Origin: Nocardioides sp.
GTDB lineage: Bacteria; Actinomycetota; Actinomycetes; Propionibacteriales; Nocardioidaceae
Assembly: GCF_029937575.1 (NCBI RefSeq)
Contig: NZ_JAPYPS010000015.1
Coordinates: 1-64,000, forward strand
Direction of reading: 5' to 3'
Length of the DNA: 64,000 bases
The notes beneath the pieces are model-generated. The model was not told the DNA's origin, did no database searches, and saw only the letters and a program-made list of their open reading frames with translations. This document shows, one piece after another, positions 25,448 through 36,008 of the stretch; the stretch's first letter is position 1; the number at the start of each line of letters is the position of its first letter. The position numbers were made by a program, and so were the translations under genes.

Positions 25448-27034
25448 GTCGGCGAGCGGCCCGGCTCCCGGGGCGGGGCCACGCTGCTGGGGACTCATCA
25501 CCGGCGCCAGGTCCGGGCGGCAGTCGGAGCCGTTGCACTGCGTCAGGACGAAGGCTCGCTTGGCCAGCTCCGTGCGCACCTCGCGGTAGCGCGGATCGTC
25601 GGCACGGTTGCGCAGCTGGAAGGGGTCGCGGTCGCGGTCGTAGAGCTCCACGAAGCCGTCCCGCTCGTAGCGCACGTAGGTGTAGCGAGAGGTCCGGACA
25701 CCGCGGAACCACCACCCGGTCGGGAACTTCTTCAGGTTGCTCGCACCGGCCTGGATCAGCAGGGTGCGATCGTCCACCTCGGCGGCCTCGGGGCCGGTGC
25801 GGACATGGATCGGTGCGCCGTCGACCTCGATCAGCGGCGTCGCTCCCGCCAGCTCGGCGAACGTGGGCGCGAGGTCGATCATCGCGGCGGTCTGGGCATT
25901 CTGGACGCCCTGGGGCAGGCCCAACCCGGCCATGACGAGCGGCACCCGGATCGCCTCCTCGTAGCCGAGGATCTTGCCCTGGTAGCGGTGCTCGCCCATC
26001 AGGTAGCCGTTGTCGGAGGTGAAGACGACCAGGGTGTTGTCGGCGGATCCGCTCGCGCGCAGGGCCTGCACGATCGTCTCCACGCCCTCGTCGACCGCCG
26101 CCAGGGCACCGGCGCGCGCCCGCTGCAGGGTGTCGATCCGCTTCGTCGGGATCATCGGCCGACGCCGCAGGAAGCCCGGCTTGTCGTCCATGGCCTTCTC
26201 GTTGAACGAAGGCTTGGCGCGCGCCCGCGCCACGAGGTCGGGGTGCAGCGTGCGGTGTCGACGCGCCACCACCGGTGGGAACCGGCACCCGCCGGCCTCG
26301 GCCCTCACCGGGCAGCGGCCGTGCGGACCCACGAACGAGGTCCACAGGAAGAAGGGCGTGTCCTCCGCCGCCATCTCCTCGATCAGCCTCGCACTGCGTC
26401 GGGCGACGTAGTCGGTGTGGTACGCCTGGGGGCGGAACCGGTCGCCGTTGTTGTACTGCCCGTAGCCGAGGTACTGGTAGATCGCCTTGATCGTCGGGTC
26501 CCAGTGGTCCCAGCCGACCTCGACGCCGCCCTCCTTGGCGTCGCGCCCCTTGTAGCCGTTGAGGTACTTGCCCACCATGGCCGTGTGGTAGCCGGCCTGC
26601 TGCAACCACACCGGCATCGCCGTCTCCGGCTTGAAGGCGTCGTAGCCGCCGTACCGCCCGGAGTTGGCGCGGACGCCGTTGTTCTGGGCGTACTGGCCCG
26701 TCAGCTGCTGGGCGCGGGACGGACAGCACAGCGGCTGCGGCGCCGTGAAGTCGGTGAAGGTGACCCCGGCCTGGCCGAGGAGGCGCTTGACGCGCGGCAG
26801 GTAGCGCATCTCGTCGAGTGTCATGTCGTCGGCCGAGATGAAGACGATGTTGGGCTGGGAGCCGGGTTCGTACGTCGTGCCCGGCGCGCCGGTCGTGCCC
26901 ACCGCCGTGGTGTCGGCGCCGGAACCGGCCGGCTCGGTGCCGGCGAGCTCGGGACCGCCGAGGGCGTTGACCGCCATCGGGAGACCGATGAGCAGCGCGA
27001 CGACCAGGAGGCCGACGTACAGGCGACGTGACAT
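25442..27034 (-). CDS. Exported or membrane-anchored sulfatase
   Basis: 530 aa. The N-terminal helix (LYVGLLVVALLIGLPMAV) is a signal peptide or anchor. Sulfatase core: NIVFISADDM (metal Asp pair), then LCCPSRAQQLTG with the C-x-P-S-R motif whose first Cys becomes formylglycine, GKYLNGY, and FTSDNGYLMGEH. It hydrolyses sulfate esters outside the membrane; the substrate is unknown. A formylglycine-generating enzyme is required but not in the window. ATG 27034 (or GTG 27040) lies about 10 bp after the folE stop, so it is read with folE. The window also encodes two sulfotransferases. Confidence 0.9.
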   Translation of the reverse strand: MSRRLYVGLLVVALLIGLPMAVNALGGPELAGTEPAGSGADTTAVGTTGAPGTTYEPGSQPNIVFISADDMTLDEMRYLPRVKRLLGQAGVTFTDFTAPQPLCCPSRAQQLTGQYAQNNGVRANSGRYGGYDAFKPETAMPVWLQQAGYHTAMVGKYLNGYKGRDAKEGGVEVGWDHWDPTIKAIYQYLGYGQYNNGDRFRPQAYHTDYVARRSARLIEEMAAEDTPFFLWTSFVGPHGRCPVRAEAGGCRFPPVVARRHRTLHPDLVARARAKPSFNEKAMDDKPGFLRRRPMIPTKRIDTLQRARAGALAAVDEGVETIVQALRASGSADNTLVVFTSDNGYLMGEHRYQGKILGYEEAIRVPLVMAGLGLPQGVQNAQTAAMIDLAPTFAELAGATPLIEVDGAPIHVRTGPEAAEVDDRTLLIQAGASNLKKFPTGWWFRGVRTSRYTYVRYERDGFVELYDRDRDPFQLRNRADDPRYREVRTELAKRAFVLTQCNGSDCRPDLAPVMSPQQRGPAPGAGPLADP

Positions 27035-27044
27035 CAGCACCGGC

Positions 27045-27662
27045 TCAACGGTGGTGGTGGATCAGCGCCATCGCCTCGGCGCGCGTGCTGGGGCTCGTGA
27101 GCATCACACCGCGCACGGCCGACGTGATGGTCCTCGCGCCGGCCTTGCGCACCCCGCGCATCGTCATGCACAGGTGCTCGGCCTCGATCACCACGATCAC
27201 GCCACGGGCGTCGAGGATGCGCATCAGGGACTCGGCGACCTGGGTGGTGAGGCGCTCCTGGACCTGCGGGCGCTTCGCGTAGACGTCGACGAGCCGGGCC
27301 AGCTTGGACAGGCCGGTGATCTTGCCGGACGCGGCCGGGATGTAGCCCACGTGAGCCACCCCGGTGAACGGCACGAGGTGGTGCTCGCACATCGACCAGA
27401 GCTCGATGTCGCGGACCAGCACCATCTCCTCGTGGCCGAGGTCGAAGGTGGTGGTCAGGACGTCCTCGGGTCGCTCGCGCAGTCCCGCGGTGAGCTCCGC
27501 GTAGGCGCGGGCCACCCGGTCCGGGGTCGCCTGAAGCCCCTCCCGGTCGGGGTCCTCGCCGATCGCGAAGAGCAGCTCGCGGACGGCCGCGGCGGCCCGG
27601 TCGTGGTCGAAGGCAGGCACCGTCGTCACATCCTGCTCGGGCAGGGCGATCTTGTCGGTCAC
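27045..27662 (-). CDS. folE: GTP cyclohydrolase I FolE
   Basis: Opens the folate pathway, converting GTP to dihydroneopterin triphosphate. 205 aa. Zinc and active-site motifs: [31 protein letters not shown], and HLCMTMRGV with the second Cys ligand. GTG 27662, AAGGATC upstream, 45 bp after ftsH. Confidence 0.97.
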   Translation of the reverse strand: MTDKIALPEQDVTTVPAFDHDRAAAAVRELLFAIGEDPDREGLQATPDRVARAYAELTAGLRERPEDVLTTTFDLGHEEMVLVRDIELWSMCEHHLVPFTGVAHVGYIPAASGKITGLSKLARLVDVYAKRPQVQERLTTQVAESLMRILDARGVIVVIEAEHLCMTMRGVRKAGARTITSAVRGVMLTSPSTRAEAMALIHHHR

Positions 27663-27707
27663 ACGGATCCTTCGGTCGAGCGTGGGTGAGGGGGCACGAC
27701 GGGCAGC

Positions 27708-29780
<2,073 letters not shown>

Positions 29781-29894
29781 GCCACTTCTTTCCTCGCAAC
29801 TGTGAGACCGACGACGCCTACCTCCGCGTCGTGGTCAACCCATCGTCTCAGACGGGTGGGTAGGCCATCTCACCCAGTGGCGCTCACCCGGCGG

Positions 29895-29927
29895 CGGGCC
29901 GGTGACGGGCCGGCGACGGGCCGGCGA
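29895..29927. repeat. Three 11-bp tandem repeats downstream of hpt
   Basis: CGGGCCGGTGA, CGGGCCGGCGA, CGGGCCGGCGA, ending 6 bp beyond the hpt stop at 29934-29936. Confidence 0.75.
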
Positions 29928-29933
29928 CCTCGG

Positions 29934-30485
29934 TCAGGAGTAGACGTGGGGCGCGAGCGTGCCGATGTCGCGCAGGTTGCGGTAGCGCTCCTGGTAGTCG
30001 AGTCCGTAGCCGACCACGAACTCGTTGGGGATGTCCCAGCCGACGTACTTGACGTCGACAGGCATCTGGAGGGCCTCGGGCTTGCGAAGCAGGGTGCAGA
30101 TCTCGACGCTCGCGGGGCTGCGCGAGGCCAGGTTGGCGGTCAGCCACGACAGCGTCAGCCCGGTGTCGATGATCTCGTCGACGATCAGCACGTGGCGACC
30201 GGAGATGTCGGTGTCGAGGTCCTTGAGGATCCGCACGACACCGCTGGACTTGGTGCCGGAGCCGTAGGAGGAGACCGCCATCCAGTCCATCTCGATGTGG
30301 CCGGAGAAGGCGCGGGCCATGTCGGCCATCACCATCACCGCACCGCGCAGGATGCCGACGATGAGGAGGTCCTCACCGGCGTAGTCGCGCTCGATCTTCT
30401 CGGCGAGCTCTCCGAGCTTGGCCTGGATCTCGGCCTCGGTGAAGAGCACGTTGACCAGGTCGCCGTCGATGTCGGAAGCATCCAT
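29934..30485 (-). CDS. hpt: Hypoxanthine phosphoribosyltransferase
   Basis: Purine salvage: makes IMP or GMP from base and PRPP. 183 aa. PRPP loop VLIVDEIIDTGLTL, and YVGWDIPNEFVVGYGLDY near the C-terminus as in bacterial HPRTs. ATG 30485 lies 7 nt after a TACGCT hexamer, so although it follows tilS by 22 bp it may also be transcribed as a leaderless mRNA. Confidence 0.96.
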   Translation of the reverse strand: MDASDIDGDLVNVLFTEAEIQAKLGELAEKIERDYAGEDLLIVGILRGAVMVMADMARAFSGHIEMDWMAVSSYGSGTKSSGVVRILKDLDTDISGRHVLIVDEIIDTGLTLSWLTANLASRSPASVEICTLLRKPEALQMPVDVKYVGWDIPNEFVVGYGLDYQERYRNLRDIGTLAPHVYS

Positions 30486-30492
30486 GCCGGTC

Positions 30493-30498
30493 AGCGTA
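30493..30498 (-). promoter_or_regulatory. -10 hexamer TACGCT of hpt, leaderless layout
   Basis: TACGCT ends 7 nt before ATG 30485, in the 22-bp gap after tilS. Confidence 0.5.
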
Positions 30499-30507
30499 GG
30501 GGGTCGG

Positions 30508-31563
30508 TCAGTCCCGTGGGTGCGTCGGGCCGAAGCGCAGGTGGTCGCCCGAGCGGAACGCGGTGACGTGGCCCGGCAGCTGGATCTGTCGAGGCAGCTT
30601 GTCGCGGTTCCAGACCTGCTCCTCCAGCGCGTCGACGTGGACGGCGAAGAGCTCGCCGGCCGGGCACCCGGCACGGAGCGCGGCGAGACGGAGCATCCGG
30701 GTGCGGATCGGCTGCTCCAGCGTCTCGATGGCCCAGACGTCGAAGCCGGACGCGTCGTCGTAGTGGTCGGCGAGCGCCGCGTCGGCACAGGAATCGAGCA
30801 GCTCCATGTCGGGGCGCAGCTGCTCGGCGGTGCGGGCAAGGGTCTCGGCGACTCCGGGGCCGAGCTCGCGCTCGAGCACGGGCAGGGCGGTCGTGCGCAC
30901 CCGCGAGCGGGCGAACCGCGGGTCGCTGTTGTGCGGGTCGGTCCAGAAGTCGATGCCCTCCGCGCGACACGCCGCCTCGGTCTGGGCACGCCGTACGTCG
31001 AGCAGCGGACGCAGGAAGTTGGTCGTCCAGGCGTCGTACGGCTGGCCGGCGACGGCGTCGCTGAACTCCGGGCGCATCCCGGCGATCGAGCGGCCACCCG
31101 AGCCGCGGGCCAGGCCCAGCAGCACCGTCTCCGCCTGGTCGTCGAGCGTGTGGCCCAGCAGCACCCGCTGGGCGCCGAAGCTCTCGGCGACCTGTCCGAG
31201 CACGGCGTAGCGAGCCTCGCGAGCCGCCGCCTCGACCCCGCGGCCGCCGGGGTCGACCTGCACGCGGGCACTCACCGTCTCGTCGACGCCGAGGGCCGCC
31301 ATCTGCTCCACGACCCGGGCGGTGTGTCCCGCGCTGTCGTCCTGCAGTCCGTGGTCGACGACGGCGCCGATCACACGCACCGGCGCGCGGCGCAGCTCGA
31401 AGACGGTGGCGGCGAGGAGGGCGAGGGAGTCGGCGCCACCCGAGCAGGCGACCACCACAGCGTCCGTCTCGGGCACCCAGTGCCCGCCCTCGCCGTCACC
31501 GAGGACGTGGAGTCGACGCCGTACGGCGAGCCGGACCGCCGCGACGGCGGGGTCGAGGCTCAC
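30508..31563 (-). CDS. tilS: tRNA(Ile)-lysidine synthetase TilS
   Basis: Makes lysidine at the wobble base of the CAU-anticodon tRNA-Ile, changing it to read AUA. 351 aa. PP-loop VACSGGADSLALL, VVDHGLQ, and HTLDDQAETVLLGLARGSG. The C-terminal domain is short, as in actinobacteria. GTG 31563 overlaps the DUF2342 stop (GTGA). Confidence 0.94.
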   Translation of the reverse strand: MSLDPAVAAVRLAVRRRLHVLGDGEGGHWVPETDAVVVACSGGADSLALLAATVFELRRAPVRVIGAVVDHGLQDDSAGHTARVVEQMAALGVDETVSARVQVDPGGRGVEAAAREARYAVLGQVAESFGAQRVLLGHTLDDQAETVLLGLARGSGGRSIAGMRPEFSDAVAGQPYDAWTTNFLRPLLDVRRAQTEAACRAEGIDFWTDPHNSDPRFARSRVRTTALPVLERELGPGVAETLARTAEQLRPDMELLDSCADAALADHYDDASGFDVWAIETLEQPIRTRMLRLAALRAGCPAGELFAVHVDALEEQVWNRDKLPRQIQLPGHVTAFRSGDHLRFGPTHPRD

Positions 31564-32636
31564 AGCACGCGGGTGACCCAGGCGTCGGGGTCGGCGAGCT
31601 CGGCCTTGGAGGGCAGGTTGTCGGCGCTCTCCCAGACCGCGTTGAACTCGGTCATCCCGACCTTGTCGACGACGCTGCGCACGAAGTGGGCGCCGTCGCG
31701 GTACTGGGCCATCTTGGCGTCGAGGCCGAGGAGCCGCCGCAGCAGCCGGTCCAGCGCGCCGACGCCCTTGCGGCGCTCGGTGAAGCGCTCGCGGATCCTC
31801 TCGACGCTCGGGATCACGCTGGGTCCGACGCCGTCCATCACGACGTCGGCGTGACCTTCGAGCAGCGACATCATCCCGGTGACCCGGTCGAGGATCTCCT
31901 TCTGCTCCGGGGTGCTCATCAGGTCGACGATCGAGGCCTTGCCCAGGCCGTCCTTCATGCCGTCACTGATCCGCTTGACCAGCTCGTCGATCCCGCTGGG
32001 GGTGACCGTGGACGACAGGGTCTCGATCTCGGAGTAGAGGTGCTCGCGCATCCACGGCACCGCGGTGAACTGCACCCGGTGCGTCTCCTCGTGCAGGCAC
32101 ACCCACAGGCGGAAGTCCGTCGGGTCGACGCCGAGCTCCCGCTCGACGTGGACGATGTTGGGCGCCACCAGCAGCAGCCGACCGTCGGGGGCGTGGAACG
32201 GGTCGAACTGCCCCAGCACCTTGCCGCCCAGGAAGCCCAGCAACCCGCCGACCTCGAGCCCGGTGACCCGCGAACCGATGGCGATCGCCGTGCGGGACGG
32301 GGGCTTCTTCTCGCTCAGCTTGCCCACGAGGGGCCCCATCACGTGCTTGAAGGCGTCGGCATTGGCCTGGATCCACCCCCGCCGGTCGACCACGAGAACA
32401 GGCGCCGTGTGGTCGGCGGCGACGAGCCCGGTGAAGTCGCGCACCAGCCCGGTGGACCGCTCCGCGTCGGCGCGCAGCTGGGCGACGGCTTCGTCGGCCT
32501 CGGCCCTGCTGACCACCGGGCCGTCACCGGCGAGGCGCGCCCCGACGCGTACGGCGAGGTCCCAGTCGACCATCCCGTAGGGATCGGGCGACCCGGCGCG
32601 GGTGCCTGGCTCAACTGGCCCGTCTGGCGCTGTCAT
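31560..32636 (-). CDS. DUF2342 zinc-dependent metallopeptidase family protein
   Basis: 358 aa. HEETHRVQF is an HExxH zincin motif; LEGHADVVMD further on probably holds the third ligand. Family members sit between tilS and dacB in actinobacteria (Rv3626c) and are often labelled coenzyme F420 biosynthesis-associated from genome correlation only; activity is not shown. No signal peptide, so cytoplasmic. ATG 32636 lies 6 nt after a TAGGTT hexamer: it starts the leftward unit DUF2342-tilS-hpt. Confidence 0.88.
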   Translation of the reverse strand: MTAPDGPVEPGTRAGSPDPYGMVDWDLAVRVGARLAGDGPVVSRAEADEAVAQLRADAERSTGLVRDFTGLVAADHTAPVLVVDRRGWIQANADAFKHVMGPLVGKLSEKKPPSRTAIAIGSRVTGLEVGGLLGFLGGKVLGQFDPFHAPDGRLLLVAPNIVHVERELGVDPTDFRLWVCLHEETHRVQFTAVPWMREHLYSEIETLSSTVTPSGIDELVKRISDGMKDGLGKASIVDLMSTPEQKEILDRVTGMMSLLEGHADVVMDGVGPSVIPSVERIRERFTERRKGVGALDRLLRRLLGLDAKMAQYRDGAHFVRSVVDKVGMTEFNAVWESADNLPSKAELADPDAWVTRVL

Positions 32637-32642
32637 GCGCCG

Positions 32643-32648
32643 AACCTA
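32643..32648 (-). promoter_or_regulatory. -10 hexamer TAGGTT, leaderless layout
   Basis: TAGGTT ends 6 nt before ATG 32636 of the DUF2342 gene. Confidence 0.6.
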
Positions 32649-32992
32649 CCGTGCGACCCGAACGACGGGACCTCGGCGGCCGCGGGGCCGTCGGCGCCCT
32701 GGGTCCCGAAAAACACGGGAAGACCCACTCAAGGCATTTCCCCCCAGAAACGCCGAGCAGGTCCTTCCGTGTCCCTCCGAGAAGCCCCCGAGACCCGCGA
32801 TCCCCCCAGGGCCGCGGACCCTCCCGGGCCAGTGTGTCGAGGTCCCCCCGGACCTCTCGACACCCAGAACACTACGAGGGCCGCCGTCACGTGCGGGGCA
32901 CACGATCTCCACGAGATCCCCAGCGTTCGGTAACAACGCCGGGACGGGGCCTGAGGCGCGTCACGGGCCGCTGACGGTCGACTGACAGGCGC
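32649..32992. other. Gene-free stretch between dacB and the DUF2342 gene
   Basis: Less GC-rich in parts (CCCGAAAAACACGGGAAG near 32706). ACACGGGAAG and CTTCCGTGT about 40 bases further on form a weak long-range stem. Besides the terminator at 32834-32863 I see no coding or RNA gene. Confidence 0.4.
32834..32863 (-). terminator. Terminator hairpin after dacB
   Basis: Outer arm GTGTCGA (32834-32840) pairs with TCGACAC (32857-32863); inner GGTCC (32841-32845) pairs with GGACC (32850-32854) around CCCC, with a 2-nt bulge. About 130 nt past the dacB stop. Confidence 0.6.
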
Positions 32993-34537
32993 TCACGGGG
33001 AGCAGCGGCAAGCCCCGAGCGAGGCCGCGGCACTGTCCAGGGTGGTGCGCGCCGTGGCGCTGCCGGACTCGGGGATCCGGTCGGCCATCAGGACGAACAC
33101 GAAGACCGTGCCGTCGAGGTCGGTCCCGATCCCGGCCAGCGACGAGACCGACTCCAGCGTGCCGGTCTTGGCCCGGATCCTGCCCAGGCCGGCGGGCGGG
33201 CCCTCGTCCATCCGGATCGCCAACGACCCGGTGAACCCGGCGACGGGCAGACCCTCGACCACCGCGCGCAGGTCGGGACGGCTCGGGTCCGCGGCCAGGC
33301 GCAGGACGTCGACGAGCAGCCCGGGCTCGGCCCGGCTGGCCCGCGACAGCCCGCTGCCGTCGAGGAACCGGCTGGGGCCCAGGCGGATCCCCTCGGCACC
33401 GAGCACCCGACGTACGCCGCGGCGACCGGCCTCGGTCGAGCCCGCACCCACCTCGGCCAGTCCCACGTGGCGCAGCAGCACCTCGGCCGCCTCGTTGTCG
33501 CTCACGTCGATGATCCGCTGCACGATCTCGCCCAGGGGTGCGCTCTCGACCTGCGCGAGTGCCTCGCCCCGGTCGGGGGCGACGTCCGCCTCGGGACCCG
33601 CGACGACCTTGACCCCGGCGCCGCGCAGGGCAGTCGTGAACGCCGAGGCGGCGTCCGCGCTCGGATCGGCGACCCGGCCGAACCGGGTGATCGTGCGTCC
33701 CTCGTCGACCCACAGTGCCGAGGTGGGGCTGACGACGTCGATCAGGTAGTCGTCCTCCCACGTCGGGTTCTCGGCCGGACCGGTGAACAGAGCGTCGTCG
33801 TAGGAGACGCGCACCCTGCGCACCTGCGCCTCGCGGAGCGCGGCGGCGGTCTTGTCGGCGAGCGTCGTCAGGTCGGCGCGGGCCGGGTAGGGCCAGTCCT
33901 CGCCGCTCGGGGTCAGCGCGTCCCGCTCGAGGAACGGGTCCCCACCACCCACGAGGGTCAGCCGGGGAGCGCCGCGACGCGACCGCGCGAGCACCGTGGT
34001 GGTGGTGAAGACGTGGTCGGAGCCCAGGGCGAGCAGGGCTGCCGTGCTCGTGACCAGCTTGGTCGTCGAGGCCGGGATCGCGGGCTGCTCGCCCGCCGTG
34101 AAGACCGCCGGGCCGCCACCCAGCAGCGCCACCTCCGCCCGCACGTGTCGTCCGAGGTCGGCCCGTCGCAGGTACGGCGCCAGCGCTCGCCGTACGGCGG
34201 CCGGGTCCAGCGCCCCGCCGGTCGGTGACGGCTGCGCCACCGGATCCGGCCGGACCACCTCCGGCAGCTGCAGGCCCGGCGGAGGCGCCACGCTGACCGG
34301 GTCACTCGACGCCACGTCGGCCGAAGACGGGGCATCGGCCTGGTCTCCGCCCAGCAGCGAGTCCAGCGGTCCGTCGAGCAGGTCGTAGCGCCACGTGGCG
34401 ACGCCACCGCCGACGAGCAGCAGGACGAGCACCAGCACGAGGGTCCCCCGCAGGGAGCCGCCCGACGCCTGGGGCGCGGATCGCGAGACGGACCTGGACG
34501 ACGACCTCGACGGGGACCGGGACGACGACTTGGTCAT
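32993..34537 (-). CDS. dacB: D-alanyl-D-alanine carboxypeptidase/endopeptidase (PBP4, DacB)
   Basis: Trims peptidoglycan peptides outside the membrane. 514 aa. Very Ser/Arg-rich cytoplasmic start, one helix (about residues 31-47), then the class C penicillin-binding fold: STTK ([10 protein letters not shown]) with the nucleophile Ser, SDN (DVSDNEAAE), and KTGT ([10 protein letters not shown]). The C-terminus has two close Cys (GACRCSP). ATG 34537 with GGAGAGG upstream. Equivalent to Rv3627c; divergent from ppa. Confidence 0.93.
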   Translation of the reverse strand: MTKSSSRSPSRSSSRSVSRSAPQASGGSLRGTLVLVLVLLLVGGGVATWRYDLLDGPLDSLLGGDQADAPSSADVASSDPVSVAPPPGLQLPEVVRPDPVAQPSPTGGALDPAAVRRALAPYLRRADLGRHVRAEVALLGGGPAVFTAGEQPAIPASTTKLVTSTAALLALGSDHVFTTTTVLARSRRGAPRLTLVGGGDPFLERDALTPSGEDWPYPARADLTTLADKTAAALREAQVRRVRVSYDDALFTGPAENPTWEDDYLIDVVSPTSALWVDEGRTITRFGRVADPSADAASAFTTALRGAGVKVVAGPEADVAPDRGEALAQVESAPLGEIVQRIIDVSDNEAAEVLLRHVGLAEVGAGSTEAGRRGVRRVLGAEGIRLGPSRFLDGSGLSRASRAEPGLLVDVLRLAADPSRPDLRAVVEGLPVAGFTGSLAIRMDEGPPAGLGRIRAKTGTLESVSSLAGIGTDLDGTVFVFVLMADRIPESGSATARTTLDSAAASLGACRCSP

Positions 34538-34716
34538 CGTTGCCGCCTCTCCTCGTCAGGTCTGCGACCGGACCACGGGCGAGGTCTCGGTCTCCCCAGG
34601 CGATCCCGGGTGCGCGTGCCACGCCATTGTGCGGGACACTGTGCCCCGGGCCGGAGCGGCCCTCGACGTACCCGAATGAAATCCCGACCTGCCCCGATGC
34701 TGCTTGGAGGAATCAC

Positions 34717-35214
34717 GTGCTGGAGTTCGACGTGCTGGTGGAGATCCCCAAGGGGGAGCGCAACAAGTACGAGGTGGACCACGAGTCCGGCCGGATGCGC
34801 CTGGACCGGGTGCTCTTCACCTCGACCCAGTACCCCGCCGACTACGGCTACATCGAGGACACCCTCGGCCAGGACGGCGACCCGCTCGACGCCCTCGTCC
34901 TGCTGCCGACCAAGACGTTCCCCGGCTGCCTGATCCGCTGCCGCGCGATCGGGATGTTCCGGATGACCGACGAGGCCGGCGGCGACGACAAGGTCCTGTG
35001 CGTGCCCGCCAACGACCCGCGTCAGGAGCACCTGCGCGACATCAGCCACGTGCCGAAGTTCGACCGTCTCGAGATCCAGCACTTCTTCGAGGTCTACAAG
35101 GACCTCGAGCCCGGCAAGTCGGTCGAGGGCGCCGACTGGGTCGGCCGCACCGAGGCCGAGGCCGAGGTGATGGCGTCGTTCGAGCGGGCCAAGGGCGCAC
35201 CCAAGTCGCACTGA
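34717..35214 (+). CDS. ppa: Inorganic pyrophosphatase
   Basis: Soluble family I pyrophosphatase, hydrolyses PPi and drives synthetic reactions. 165 aa. Metal motif [27 protein letters not shown] near the start, and [16 protein letters not shown] 34717 with GGAGGA 6 nt upstream; the frame upstream to 34540 is not coding. Single gene with a strong terminator. Confidence 0.97.
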   Translation: MLEFDVLVEIPKGERNKYEVDHESGRMRLDRVLFTSTQYPADYGYIEDTLGQDGDPLDALVLLPTKTFPGCLIRCRAIGMFRMTDEAGGDDKVLCVPANDPRQEHLRDISHVPKFDRLEIQHFFEVYKDLEPGKSVEGADWVGRTEAEAEVMASFERAKGAPKSH

Positions 35215-35228
35215 CGCTGCCGCACAGC

Positions 35229-35279
35229 AACCGACGAAGTGGCCCCTCCCGGCGTCCGGGAGGGGCCACTTCGTCGGTT
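35229..35279. terminator. Bidirectional terminator between ppa and a methyltransferase gene
   Basis: 24-base perfect arms (35229-35252 and 35256-35279) with loop CGT, one of the strongest stems in the window. It lies 14 bp past ppa and 21 bp past the convergent methyltransferase. Confidence 0.9.
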
Positions 35280-35300
35280 CGGGCCTCGTAGGCGGGCCAG

Positions 35301-35981
35301 TCAGCCCTTGACCCCTCGGAAGTACGCCATCGCGCCCGACCGGGCGAGCATCGGCGCGGCCACGCCCTGACCGTGCAGCCACTGCACGACCTCGATGCCG
35401 GTGCAGCCCGGCCCCAGGAGCCCCGCGAGCCGACCGATGCGCCGCATCGGCTCGTGGCGCAGGCCGGAGTCGTTGAGCAGCGTGCTGCCGGTGATCACGC
35501 CGCCCGGCTTGAGGACCCGCATCATCTCCATCACCGCACGCGACGGCTCCGGGAAGCAGTGCAGTCCGGTGAAGGACACCACCATGTCGAAGGAGGCGTC
35601 CTCGAAGGGCAGGCTGCCCACGTCCGCGATCCGCGGGACGACCTGGTCGTCGACGCCGCGCTCGCGCGCGGACTCCATGGTGCGCTCCAGCATCGTCCGG
35701 GCGATGTCGGCCGCGACGTACTCGATCCCCTGCCCCGGCTGGAGCCCGCGCAGGGCGACGCCGCCGCCGCAGGGCACGTCGAGCACCCGCGAGCCCGGGA
35801 CCAGCGTGCCGATCTCGGCCGCGGCGGCGTACAGCTGGCGCAGGTCGCTCTGGATGGCGGCGGCCCACAGCGCACCGCCGACGGTGGGGTGCTCGACCGT
35901 CCAGTCGTAGACGCCCGCCCACAGCGGGTCGTCGCTCCAGCCACCGAGTCCGGGGATCCGCAACCCGGCTAGCCCCGCCAT
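35301..35981 (-). CDS. Class I SAM-dependent methyltransferase
   Basis: 226 aa. SAM site VLDVPCGGGVALRGL (motif I), VAADIA (acidic loop) and IADVGSLPFEDASFDMVVSF (motifs II and III). Resembles UbiE/ubiquinone-type and small-molecule methyltransferases; substrate unknown. ATG 35981 has AGGAGG 6 nt upstream and is 27 bp after the acyl-CoA oxidase stop, so co-transcribed. Confidence 0.85.
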   Translation of the reverse strand: MAGLAGLRIPGLGGWSDDPLWAGVYDWTVEHPTVGGALWAAAIQSDLRQLYAAAAEIGTLVPGSRVLDVPCGGGVALRGLQPGQGIEYVAADIARTMLERTMESARERGVDDQVVPRIADVGSLPFEDASFDMVVSFTGLHCFPEPSRAVMEMMRVLKPGGVITGSTLLNDSGLRHEPMRRIGRLAGLLGPGCTGIEVVQWLHGQGVAAPMLARSGAMAYFRGVKG

Positions 35982-36008
35982 GGTCGCCTCCTGAGGCCCC
36001 TCATGCCC

